Below, piece by piece: positions 14,258-21,644 of a stretch of 21,644 nt of DNA. The notes beneath the pieces were generated by a model. That model saw nothing but the letters and a program-made list of their open reading frames with translations. It was not told the origin of the DNA and made no database searches. The stretch is taken from contig CAYLJO010000104.1 of assembly GCA_964383905.1 (NCBI GenBank), positions 1 to 21,644 of the forward strand. Direction: 5' to 3'. The stretch's first letter is position 1. Every line of letters starts with the position of its first letter. Source of the stretch: CAYLJO01 sp964383905. GTDB lineage: Bacteria > Acidobacteriota > Blastocatellia > Pyrinomonadales > Pyrinomonadaceae. A program made the position numbers and the translations under genes.

Positions 14258-14548
14258 GATCTCTCCTTAAACTTAAAAGCGAGGGAATCCTTGTTTCGTA
14301 ATGAAAGCTAATAAAAGAGGCTGAAGGAAGGTGACCGGACCTGGACTAATCCGCGAAGATGTTCGCGCGCAGATCAAGCGGAAGAAGGTGTGCGTTCTGA
14401 TAACCGATCATAATAGTAGACGATGATTCTAAGCTGCATACGATATGCGACCCCTATCATACAAAGTTTTAGGGCCGGAACGCAATGTTGACGAATGCGG
14501 CAACCAGAAGGTGCTGGAGGGCCAACGTTTTAGCGAAAGTTGAGAGGC
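14258..14548 (-). promoter_or_regulatory. Leader region with a weak candidate promoter for the class III aminotransferase
   Basis: No gene is seen in these 291 bases. On the minus strand TTGCGT (14480-14485) and TATGAT (14456-14461) are 18 bases apart; the -10 has five of six consensus bases, the -35 is poor. If used, the leader would be nearly 190 bases long. I see no recognisable riboswitch. Confidence 0.35.
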
Positions 14549-15949
14549 TTACCGGCGTTTCCAACGCACGCCCTCTTTCGTATCTTCGAGCGTGATGCCG
14601 CGCCGCGAAAGCTCATCGCGGATCTCGTCGGCGCGCGTGAAATCGCGGCGGCGGCGCGCCTCCTGCCGCTCGTCTATTAATCGTTGAATTTCGGCATCCA
14701 GTATGGTCTGGTCCTCGTCGAAAATGTTAAGCACGGTGTTGAAGCGTTCGAGCAGGGCGAGCAACTCGCGCTTGTTGTCTTCCAGAAGCGCGTGATCCGC
14801 CAGCGCTGTGTTCACCTCACGCGCGAGATTATGGACGGCGGCGAGCGCCACCGACGTGTTGAGGTCGTCGTCAAGCCCCGACTCAAAATCTTCGAGCGCC
14901 TGTTCCGCCGTTTCATGAAGGCGCGGGTTGATGCCCGGCTCGACCCGCGCCTCTCTCAGGCGCGCGCGAAAATCACGCAGGCCCGCGACCGTCTTCTCCG
15001 CACCGCGCAAGGCTTCAAAGGTGAAGTTGAGCTGCTTGCGATAGGGTACGCTTAAAAGAAAGTAGCGGATGGCGACGGGCGAATAACCGCGCGCGGTGAG
15101 GTCGCGGAAGGTGTAATAATTGCCCTTCGACTTCGACATCGTTTCGCCGTCGACCTTCAAGTGCTCGGAGTGAAGCCAGTATTTGGCAAAAGGCTTCTTG
15201 CCGGTCGCACCCTCGCTCTGCGCGATCTCGTTCTCATGGTGCGGAAAGACCAGGTCAATGCCCCCCGCGTGAATGTCGAACGTCTCGCCGAGGTATTTCA
15301 TCGACATCGCGGAGCATTCGATGTGCCAGCCGGGACGGCCCCGCCCGATGCTTGTCTCCCAGGCGGGCTCATCCGGTGATTGGGCCGCTTTCCAGAGGGC
15401 GAAGTCGCGCGCGTCCTCTTTCTCATACCTGTCCGTATCGACCCGCTCGCTCGCGCCCGCGATGTTGCCCGCGAAATTTATCTTGGAGAGCTTGCCGTAT
15501 TCGGGAAAAGAGCTGATCCGGTAATAGATCGAGCCGTCGGACCGGTAAGCGTGGCCACGCTCTTCGAGGCGCTCCACGAGCGCCACCATCTCGGGAATAT
15601 GGCGCGTCGCGCGCGGCACGATGTCGGGACGCTCGCAACCGAGCGCGTCGAAATCCTGCCAGAGGGCTTCGATGTAACCGGCCGTGTACTCGTCGATCGT
15701 CACGCCGGCTTTCTGCGAAAGCGCGATAATCCGGTCTTCCACATCAGTGATGTTCATCACGTGCGTGACGCGATAACCCTTAAACTTGAGATGGCGGCGC
15801 AAAATGTCCGCAAAGATCATCGAGCGGAAATTGCCGATCTGCGCGAAGCTCCAGACCGTCGGGCCGCAGAAATAGAAACGTGCTTCACCCTCGTGCAGTG
15901 GCCGAAACTCTTCGAGCCGGCCGGAAAGTGTGTTGTGAAATCTCAGCAT
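14549..15949 (-). CDS. cysS: Cysteinyl-tRNA synthetase
   Basis: 466 residues, the normal size. Charges tRNA-Cys with cysteine. The N-terminus (LRFHNTLSGRLEEFRPL) and zinc ligands Cys28, Cys212, His237 and Glu241 are in the family positions. The class I signatures deviate: FAQIGNFRS has Gln37 where HIGN/HIGH is expected, and TMSKSKGN (270-277) has Thr in place of the first Lys of KMSKS. Everything else, including the NITDVEDRI and DIHAGGIDLVFPHHENEIAQSE regions, is standard, so it is probably functional. GAGAG just upstream of the ATG can act as ribosome-binding site. It follows thiL by about 120 bases on the same strand. Confidence 0.95.
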   Translation of the reverse strand: MLRFHNTLSGRLEEFRPLHEGEARFYFCGPTVWSFAQIGNFRSMIFADILRRHLKFKGYRVTHVMNITDVEDRIIALSQKAGVTIDEYTAGYIEALWQDFDALGCERPDIVPRATRHIPEMVALVERLEERGHAYRSDGSIYYRISSFPEYGKLSKINFAGNIAGASERVDTDRYEKEDARDFALWKAAQSPDEPAWETSIGRGRPGWHIECSAMSMKYLGETFDIHAGGIDLVFPHHENEIAQSEGATGKKPFAKYWLHSEHLKVDGETMSKSKGNYYTFRDLTARGYSPVAIRYFLLSVPYRKQLNFTFEALRGAEKTVAGLRDFRARLREARVEPGINPRLHETAEQALEDFESGLDDDLNTSVALAAVHNLAREVNTALADHALLEDNKRELLALLERFNTVLNIFDEDQTILDAEIQRLIDERQEARRRRDFTRADEIRDELSRRGITLEDTKEGVRWKRR

Positions 15950-16068
15950 TTAGCTCTCACCGGGGGACGGCGATGGCGTCCGAACGATTCGTATGTCGAA
16001 GAGTCTAGGCAAGGATGGCCGGTGAGTCAAACTCTACCAGCGAGAGAAGAGGATTAATCGCGGCGGAA

Positions 16069-17094
16069 TTAACTTCCCGTTCTGAAGTGTTCGAAGCCCC
16101 CCGGCTCAAGTTTCGATACCCGTGAGCCTTCCGCGAGAAGCACGCGCCCCCGCCGGTCCGTCACATCGCCGATATACGTCACAGGTATTCCCCCGACTCT
16201 TTTCGGCAGCCGGCGTAAATCGCGCGGGCGCGCCGTAAACAGCAACTCGAAGTCCTCGCCGCCGTGCAAAGCCAGCAGCAGCGGGTCGAGCGCGCGCCGG
16301 CCAAAAATTTGCGCGACGAGTGGGTCAACGGGGAGGCGCGCGGCTTCAACAAGCGCGCCGACGCCGCTCTCGCTGCAGAGGTGAGCCAGATCTGACGAGA
16401 GCCCGTCGCTGAGGTCAATCATCGCCGTCGCCAGACGCTCTTTGCCGAGCGTTGCGCCCCATCGGACACGCGGTACGGGACGGAGGTGACGGAGCAGCAG
16501 TTGTTCAATCACGGGAGATTGGCGCCTCTTCACGTGCGTTTGCGGCAGACGCGCCCCGTCGAGCATTAAGCGCAGTCCCGCCGCGGCGCCCCCGAGCCAC
16601 CCCGTGACAAAGATGTGATCGCCGGGCCGTGCGCCTGATCGCAGAACAGCGCGCCCGCGCCGACATTCGCCGATGATCGTGGAATCGATGACGATGTGCT
16701 GCGGTGTGCGTGAGACGTCGCCGCCAATGAGCTTGATGCGATAACTCTCGGCGAGCGCGAAGATGCCTTCATATAGCTCGTCAACAAAAGGTGAATTCCA
16801 GACCTCGCGCGGGACACCGATGGAGATCATGGCGTAGCGTGGGCGTGCCCCCATCGCAGCGATGTCGGAAAGGGAGACGGCCAGCGCCCTGTGACCGAGG
16901 AGCCGGGGCGTGATCTCGTCGCGGAGAAAGTCTATACCTTCGACGAGGAGGTCGGCGGTGATGACCGTATCGCACCCGGCAAACTGCCTGATGACGGCAG
17001 CGTCGTCGCCGATACCCGTGCCGAGCCCGGCCGCCGAGCCGCCTTTCTCTGCCCGCCGCCGGATGCGGTTGATAAAATCAAACTCGCCCGCCAT
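16069..17094 (-). CDS. thiL: Thiamine-monophosphate kinase
   Basis: 341 residues. Phosphorylates thiamine monophosphate with ATP to give thiamine diphosphate, the last step of cofactor synthesis. The N-terminus GEFDFINRIRR and the motifs GTGIGDDAAV (26-34), ITADLLVEGIDF, LSDIAAMGARP, LIGGDVSR (122-129), MIDLSDGLSSDL and LHGGEDFELLF are those of ThiL. I chose the ATG at 17094 rather than the GTG at 17100 because AGGGG lies five bases before it and family proteins begin right at MxGEFDFI. The upstream aminotransferase stops about nine bases before this start, so the two are almost surely co-transcribed. Confidence 0.94.
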   Translation of the reverse strand: MAGEFDFINRIRRRAEKGGSAAGLGTGIGDDAAVIRQFAGCDTVITADLLVEGIDFLRDEITPRLLGHRALAVSLSDIAAMGARPRYAMISIGVPREVWNSPFVDELYEGIFALAESYRIKLIGGDVSRTPQHIVIDSTIIGECRRGRAVLRSGARPGDHIFVTGWLGGAAAGLRLMLDGARLPQTHVKRRQSPVIEQLLLRHLRPVPRVRWGATLGKERLATAMIDLSDGLSSDLAHLCSESGVGALVEAARLPVDPLVAQIFGRRALDPLLLALHGGEDFELLFTARPRDLRRLPKRVGGIPVTYIGDVTDRRGRVLLAEGSRVSKLEPGGFEHFRTGS

Positions 17095-17102
17095 GCGCAC
17101 CC

Positions 17103-18272
17103 CTATAGGCTGCGGCGCATAGAATTGAGTCCCGCTTCGATAGTTTCCAGAGAGGTGGAAAAGGAGAAGCGCAAATGGCCCTCGCCGTGCTCACCGAAGA
17201 CAAGGCCGGGAACGGTCGCCACCTGTGCGCGTTCGAGAAGAGTATCGGCGGCTTCGTAGCTGTCCGGGCTAATGCGCGTGCAGTCCGGGAAAGCATAGAA
17301 GGCCCCGGCCGGACTGCCGCAGGTGAGGCCAAGTTCGTTCAGACCGGCCAAAAGAAGGTCACGCCGCTGGCGATAGGCAGAGCGCGATCTTTCAAGAAAA
17401 TCCGACGGCGTAGTCAAAGCGGCAAGCGCGGCCCACTGTGTCGGCGTCGAGACGCCGTTGGTGGAATAAAGTGTGGTCTTGCGCAAACCCGTCATCCAGG
17501 GTTCGGTCGCCACGGCGTAGCCGATCCGCCACCCCGTCATCGCGTAGGATTTCGAGAGGGTAAAGCACGTGATCGTCCGCCCCAACATCCCGTCGAGTGA
17601 CGCGATGGAAATATGCTCGCCCTCATAGACAATATCCTCGTAAGCTTCGTCGGCGATCACAACCATCTCGCGCTCCTGCGCGAAAGCAGCCACCGCCACC
17701 GCTTCTTCCCGTGTGAACACCACCCCGGTCGGGTTCTGTGGTGTGTTGTAATAGATAGCCCGCGTCAACGACGCCGCGTAGCGAGCGAGCGTCGCGGTAA
17801 ATCCCTCGCGGCGCGCTTCCTCGATCGGCACGGGGATAATTATGCCCTGGCAGTGCGCGATCAGGTCTTTGATCGGGGTCCAGAAGGGAGAAAATACCAA
17901 CACTTCATCACCGGGATTGACGACCGATTGGAACGCGCCGAAGAGGCCCTGCATGCCTCCGTTCAGTACGATCACATCCGCCTCGCGGGCCGGGATGGAG
18001 TTGCGTTCGCGCAATTTGCCGGCGATCGACGAGCGCAGCTCGGGGATGCCCGAGGAAGGAGCGTAGCGCGTCCGGTTTTCCCCGAGGGCGCGCATCATTG
18101 CCTCCTTGATGTGGTCGGGTGTGTTGTTGAAAGGCTCACCCCCTTCAAACTGGTAGACGGTCGCCCCCTGCGCTCGCAAATCCATGATTCGGTTGCGGAT
18201 TTTGACAATGTCCGAGAAGCCGATCGCATCCAGGCGCGCAGCGAGATGAAAAGGGGTCGACGACGTGGCCAC
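17103..18272 (-). CDS. Class I/II PLP-dependent aminotransferase (aspartate aminotransferase-like)
   Basis: 389 residues, fold type I. Likely transfers amino groups between an amino acid and a 2-oxo acid; substrate not fixed by sequence. Seen: FEGGEPFNNTPDHI (42-55), RYAPSSGIPELR (69-80), NGGMQGL, YNTPQNPTG (175-183, Asn180), IADEAYEDIVYEG (206-218, Asp208), TLSKSYAMTGWRIGY with Lys241 as PLP lysine, and HLRFSFS near the end. The GTG start is supported by GGAGGTGAG about eight bases upstream. It is the first gene of the minus-strand cluster with thiL and cysS; no functional link between the three is evident. Confidence 0.92.
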   Translation of the reverse strand: MATSSTPFHLAARLDAIGFSDIVKIRNRIMDLRAQGATVYQFEGGEPFNNTPDHIKEAMMRALGENRTRYAPSSGIPELRSSIAGKLRERNSIPAREADVIVLNGGMQGLFGAFQSVVNPGDEVLVFSPFWTPIKDLIAHCQGIIIPVPIEEARREGFTATLARYAASLTRAIYYNTPQNPTGVVFTREEAVAVAAFAQEREMVVIADEAYEDIVYEGEHISIASLDGMLGRTITCFTLSKSYAMTGWRIGYAVATEPWMTGLRKTTLYSTNGVSTPTQWAALAALTTPSDFLERSRSAYRQRRDLLLAGLNELGLTCGSPAGAFYAFPDCTRISPDSYEAADTLLERAQVATVPGLVFGEHGEGHLRFSFSTSLETIEAGLNSMRRSL

Positions 18273-18315
18273 GTTCCGGGCTCACCTCCAATAAGTTGGC
18301 TCGATTAGTACCTCA

Positions 18316-18345
18316 ATTATAGCTTGCCCTTTCGCACGGCGTCTA
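18316..18345 (-). promoter_or_regulatory. Promoter of the aminotransferase-thiL-cysS cluster
   Basis: On the minus strand a perfect TATAAT (18316-18321) is preceded, after 18 bases, by TAGACG (18340-18345), four of six -35 bases. Transcription would start near 18309, about 35 bases before the GTG start. Confidence 0.5.
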
Positions 18346-18486
18346 CTTCACCAGTGTTTACATAGATTTACAGTAGAGTGGCGGTGCATCTGTACCGCTC
18401 AGACCTAATCTCCGCTACCATAACTTAAACCTTAGCTTGAATAACCGCCAATTTTCGCCCCCCGAATCATCCTCTCAAATTAGCTA

Positions 18487-18515
18487 TTGACAACAATGTT
18501 AATCAAATTTAATCT
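18487..18515 (+). promoter_or_regulatory. Promoter of the nuclease-fold gene
   Basis: TTGACA at 18487-18492, 17-base spacer, TAATCT at 18510-18515. The leader would be about 100 bases, ending with AAGGA nine bases before the ATG. Confidence 0.65.
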
Positions 18516-18624
18516 CTTTCTGGTTGTGCCTATTTTGAGGTAGAACCCGACAATTAGCCTGCCCCAGAGGCCCTCAGGACTCTCTTATCGCGCCTTTTTA
18601 ATTCACAAATAAGGAATCGAACCA

Positions 18625-19758
18625 ATGAGACGCCCACTCATATTTGCTTTCTTGGTACTACTACTGAGCTGGCCCGCGCTGACAGTGAAGGCGGGCGTTT
18701 TACAAGCGCTGGTCGTCGAGGTGCATGACGGCAACACCATCACCGTCGTTAACGTCGGCCGCCGAATAAAAGTTGTACTCAAGGGGGCGAATGCCCCGGT
18801 CGAGGAACAGCCCTATAGCGACGTCGCCCGACAGCACCTCGCTGACCTGATCCTCGGCAAACAGGTCGCGGTCGAATACACGGAGCTGGGTAAGGGCGGC
18901 TATCTCGTCGGCAAGGTCTTCTATGACAAGATGGATGTTGGCCAGCAGATGATTCGTGACGGCGTCGCATGGTATGACAAGACTTATGAGAATGACCTGA
19001 CCGAAGGGGAGCGGAGTCTCTACGCCGGGTCTGAAGAAGCGGCACGCAACGAGCGGCGTGGTCTCTGGCAAGAACCGTCGCCCACCCCGCCGTGGGAGTG
19101 GAAAGAGGCGCAGTCGGCAAAGCAGAAGGCAGCATCTATTGCGGCCCTGACGGCCCGGCAGGCGTCGGCGGGTAGCGCGGAAGTAAAAGAGGATCACAAA
19201 CTGACGAGCGACAACCTGCGCACGTCGAAACTCTCGGCGGCCTCCCTGGCGGACCCCTCCAAGTGGCAAAAAATCGCCCCCGAAGGCGAATACTTCTCCG
19301 TTACGATGCCGAACGTGGGTTTCCAGAACGCAGGGAAATTTCCATTCCCGGAGAGCTTGCCTGTCGCGGGGCATTATCACGTCGTCCGCAACAACAATAT
19401 CGAGTACACGATGGTATGGGTCACCGGCCCGTCCAACGGGCGCTCCGTTGACGAAGTGTTGGATGACGCGATGTCGGGATTCAAATACGCTTTCCAGCAC
19501 ATGGCTCACGCCAGGGGGCAGAAAGCGACCTGCGACTTAACTCAGATAGATAGCGCGCCGCTGAACGGTTACGCCGGGCGGCAATTCACGGTGACCGGCT
19601 GCGATATGACAGGAATCTTTCGCACTTACACCAGGGTTGGCAACGACCGGATGAGGATGTACATATTGTCCGTGGCGAATGGGATCGAGGAAGATCCCGC
19701 GGTGGACAAGTTCCTGAAGTCTTTCACGATCAGCAAAGTGCGCAACGGCCACAATTAA
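18625..19758 (+). CDS. Secreted staphylococcal-nuclease-fold protein lacking catalytic residues
   Basis: 377 residues with a clear signal peptide (1-23, ending VKA-G). Residues 24-150 follow the thermonuclease (SNase) pattern: VVEVHDGNTITV, RIKVVLKGANAPVEEQPYS, LVGKVFYDKMDVGQQMIRDGVAWYD, EEAARNERRGLWQ. By alignment from memory, the DGDT motif is DGNT (Asn37), the first catalytic Arg is Val51, the calcium Asp is Asn56, the general-base Glu is Val59 and the second Arg is Tyr93. All key residues are therefore changed, so nuclease activity is unlikely. After a Lys/Ala-rich linker, residues 217-375 form a second beta-rich domain (DPSKWQKIAPEGEYFSVTMP start, two cysteines in ATCDL and TGCDM) seen in acidobacterial exported proteins. 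It may act as a binding protein outside the inner membrane. Confidence 0.8.
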   Translation: MRRPLIFAFLVLLLSWPALTVKAGVLQALVVEVHDGNTITVVNVGRRIKVVLKGANAPVEEQPYSDVARQHLADLILGKQVAVEYTELGKGGYLVGKVFYDKMDVGQQMIRDGVAWYDKTYENDLTEGERSLYAGSEEAARNERRGLWQEPSPTPPWEWKEAQSAKQKAASIAALTARQASAGSAEVKEDHKLTSDNLRTSKLSAASLADPSKWQKIAPEGEYFSVTMPNVGFQNAGKFPFPESLPVAGHYHVVRNNNIEYTMVWVTGPSNGRSVDEVLDDAMSGFKYAFQHMAHARGQKATCDLTQIDSAPLNGYAGRQFTVTGCDMTGIFRTYTRVGNDRMRMYILSVANGIEEDPAVDKFLKSFTISKVRNGHN

Positions 19759-19886
19759 GTCCGCCGCACATGAGCTCGATTGACCCCGGTCAGCCATCAT
19801 TCAAAATTCGGCGGTACGCGTCTGATTTAACGCCGGGATGATCGAAACTGCCAGATTGCCCTTTAATCCGGCCGGAAAGAGTTGGA

Positions 19887-20567
19887 ATGAGTAACATCAA
19901 GTGCCCCCGGTGTGGCCTCTTGAATTGGACGGCCGCCGAAGCATGTAAGCGTTGTCGCGGCCCGCTTGATCATTCAACGCCACTTTCAGAAAGTGTGGAA
20001 GATGAGGAGTTAACTGACCCCGGCGGAAGTATTCTGAAGAGGTCTCTCATCGTTCTGGGCGTCGTCTCCCTCCTGTTAACCATTACTTATCTTTCTCTCA
20101 AAAGCAGTTCTGACCCGATTACGGCCGACCAGCAGCTCCTGGTTGACCGGGCGGTTGACCTGATAGATCAAAAGGGATTCGGCAAGGAGGCCTTTATCCT
20201 ACGCCGTCTCACGGTCTACCGCTCGACGGACAATTGGTTGAACGAGTATGCCGGGCACGCCGAGGCGTATGCCGCCACCAATTTCCCCTTCGAGATCGTC
20301 ACCTTGTATCCCGATTTCTTTGGAGTCCCGGTCGATGACGTGGAAAGGGCTGTGGTCCTGCTGCATGAATCACGCCACCTGATGGGATCAGGCGAAAACG
20401 TGGCATTCTCCAGCGTCTGGCTGGATAAGCGAAAGCTCGGCTGGACGAAAGATAAGTATGGCCGCACGGCGATGTGGAAAGTCGTCAGGGAGTTTACCGC
20501 CAAGAATGCGCCGGAGCTCTTCCGCTGTGGCCCCGACGGGCATACAGATTGTCTCGAACAAGACTGA
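19887..20567 (+). CDS. Zinc-ribbon, single-TM protein with an HExxH motif (putative metallopeptidase)
   Basis: 226 residues, family not recognised. The N-terminus is a short zinc ribbon, CPRCG and CKRCRG (Cys6, 9, 20, 23). After an acidic linker, residues 53-71 are one membrane helix, so the ribbon would be cytoplasmic and the rest outside if oriented N-in. The C-terminal domain contains VVLLHESRHLMGSGE: His160-Glu161-x-x-His164 fits the zincin HExxH pattern, and Glu170 could be the third ligand, though this spacing is short. Two cysteines near the end (Cys214, Cys222) may form a disulfide. Zincin activity is a prediction from one motif plus its hydrophobic context. A weak ribosome-binding site precedes the ATG. 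Its 3' end converges with the TPR remnant on the other strand. Confidence 0.68.
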   Translation: MSNIKCPRCGLLNWTAAEACKRCRGPLDHSTPLSESVEDEELTDPGGSILKRSLIVLGVVSLLLTITYLSLKSSSDPITADQQLLVDRAVDLIDQKGFGKEAFILRRLTVYRSTDNWLNEYAGHAEAYAATNFPFEIVTLYPDFFGVPVDDVERAVVLLHESRHLMGSGENVAFSSVWLDKRKLGWTKDKYGRTAMWKVVREFTAKNAPELFRCGPDGHTDCLEQD

Positions 20568-20569
20568 GC

Positions 20570-21511
20570 GCACGATACTGAATTGCGCAGAATGGACCTC
20601 TTGATACGGGGCTCCGCCGCCGCGCCCATGAGGAAGGGCTCCCGGCTTATCTTCAGCAGGAGCAGCCACCCGGTTCGCTCCTCATAAGCTTTTTGTAGCC
20701 AGGCGAGTGCCTGCTCTTTATCCCCGAGCCCCGTGTAGATCATGGCAATGAGATACGGGGAGTAGCTTTGCTTTGATCGTTCCTTTAGCTCATTGACCAA
20801 TTTCCGCGCCTCGCCTCTTTTGCCCGACACCGCATAGATATAGGCGAGTGAAGCGTCAATGTCGTCCACTTTGCCCGCCGAGAGGTCTCTTGTTTTTTTC
20901 AGCTCCGCGACCGCTTCTTCAAACATCCCTTTCATCCCGTATGCCTCGCCGAGGCGGAAATGCGTCTGCCCGAAGTTTGGGTCGATCTCCAGCGCCTTTC
21001 GATATTGCTCTATCGCGCGGTCGTATTGGCGCGCGAAGTGGTAAGTCCGTCCTAAATTGGTGTTGATAATCGCCGAAAGAGGATCAAGCTCCTGCGCCCG
21101 TTTCATCTCGGCGATGGCTTCCTGGTGCCGCCCCGTCGGGCTCAAATAATCATAGCTATAATAATAGTGCCTGTTCGCGTAGTGCGGGTTGAGCTCGATG
21201 GCCCGCTTGAATTCTCGCTCGGCGCCCGGCCAGTCCCAAGCGTATAAGACCTTGACCACCGCCAGCGAGGTGTAAGCTTCGGCGAGCGTGTTATCGATCT
21301 CGAGTGCCTTCATCGCCGCCGCCTTTGCCATCGGGTAAGAATCTTCCGGCGGCAGTACATCATAGTTACTAAGCAGGGCGTAGGAGTCAGCCAATCCGGC
21401 GTAAGACAGAGCATAGTTTGGGTCGAGGTCTATCGCCTGTTGGAAATACGTAATGCTTTTGCGCAGCCCTTCGGCGCTCCTCTTATTCCACACCGCGCTC
21501 CCTGGAGACAA
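20570..21511 (-). pseudogene. Truncated TPR gene (kinase-TPR type) with decayed ends
   Basis: A collinear paralogue of the TPR protein at the left edge: NKRSAEGLRKSITYFQQAIDLDP through seven TPR-like units to AWLQKAYEERTGWLLLLK. The 5' end is cut: family similarity starts at the Trp codon near 21490, and a stop codon in this frame lies at 21512-21514 just upstream of a TTG, so no normal start or N-terminal domain exists. At the 3' end the expected SDPRFKELL tail becomes AEPRIKRSIL, and the frame continues antisense through the HExxH gene to a stop at 20216, so the native stop is lost; shifting one base after the CCCC run gives a YQE-like continuation. I read this as a decaying remnant, though a rare functional short form cannot be excluded. 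Confidence 0.7.
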
Positions 21512-21644
21512 CTAATGCTTCGTCCAGTGTTACCTGTCGCGTCCCACCGGTGCCGGCGGCCGGGCGCCGCTTGCGCGCGAAATCGACCAGGATGTGGCGC
21601 ATCATCTGTACCGCAACCCCGAAGAAATGCGCCCGATTCTGCCA
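21483..21644 (-). pseudogene. Internal fragment of an ECF sigma factor, truncated by deletion
   Basis: Reading from the right edge, 53 residues are open: WQNRAHFFGVAVQMMRHILVDFARKRR, then a short linker and VTLDEALVVSRERGVE, then TAA at 21483-21485. This matches the end of region 2 and the linker of the ECF sigma class found upstream of Ser/Thr kinase genes in acidobacteria (recall: NRAHFFAIAA.LMRRILVDHAR). The normal continuation with region 4 (helix-turn-helix binding the -35 box) is absent and is replaced directly by the TPR sequence. The N-terminal part lies outside the window. Without region 4 it should not work as a sigma factor. Confidence 0.78.

Larger units (their letters stand above)
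18273..18624. other. Divergent intergenic region
   Basis: Separates the minus-strand aminotransferase and the plus-strand nuclease-fold gene. It holds one promoter for each direction (listed separately), a doubled TTTACA at about 18357-18375, and a small hairpin GCGGTGC/GTACCGC around 18380-18397. It is more AT-rich than the coding sequence. I see no RNA gene. Confidence 0.6.

Noticed and set aside
15380..16057. Plus-strand frame of 225 residues opposite cysS
   Set aside because: Antisense to conserved cysS sequence, no recognisable domain and no ribosome-binding site.
17613..18308. Plus-strand frame of 231 residues opposite the class I aminotransferase
   Set aside because: Mirror of a well-conserved gene; no motif of its own.
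18379..18397. Small hairpin in the divergent region as an intrinsic terminator
   Set aside because: No T-run follows on either strand, and no gene ends next to it.

Overview
The window looks like a chromosomal piece of an acidobacterium, probably of the Blastocatellia/Pyrinomonadaceae type. This is an inference from gene content: long TPR proteins of the TolB/kinase-associated type, a PadR regulator followed by the first residues of an acidobacterial FtsX-like permease, a sigma factor of the ECF class that usually precedes Ser/Thr kinase-TPR genes, a TPR plus aspartic-protease fusion, and GC-rich coding sequence with short dispersed repeats between genes. No rRNA, tRNA, CRISPR array or intact insertion sequence was seen.

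Layout. Left edge (1-1048): the 3' part of a TPR protein. 1406-5336, plus strand: an Ogg2-type DNA glycosylase behind a good sigma70-like promoter, a secreted TPR plus double aspartic-protease protein, a PIN-domain toxin-like protein whose start overlaps the protease stop, a small candidate antitoxin, and an unrecognised 262-residue protein. 5338-8062: a long imperfect hairpin, then three tightly coupled genes (membrane-anchored lytic transglycosylase, MFS exporter, MgtC-like membrane protein) with 4-base stop/start overlaps and non-ATG starts. 8179-10868: a metal-dependent deaminase-type amidohydrolase and acetate kinase. 11008-12618: a PrcB-domain lipoprotein candidate, and a PadR regulator followed by a broken permease gene.

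12902-18272, minus strand: a class III aminotransferase with its own leader, and an apparent cluster of class I aminotransferase, thiL and cysS. After a divergent intergenic region carrying promoters in both directions come a secreted nuclease-fold protein that has lost its catalytic residues (18625-19758) and a zinc-ribbon/TM/HExxH protein (19887-20567). The right edge (20570-21644, minus strand) is a deletion scar: the middle of an ECF sigma factor runs straight into the TPR part of a downstream kinase-TPR type gene.

Most of the window is ordinary metabolism and cell-envelope housekeeping. The parts most worth attention are the PIN/small-protein pair, the dead nuclease domain, the HExxH membrane protein, the two gene-decay scars (PadR/permease and sigma/TPR), and the set of inverted and dispersed repeats in the gaps. 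I did not find a clearly new multi-gene defence or biosynthetic system, and I do not claim one.
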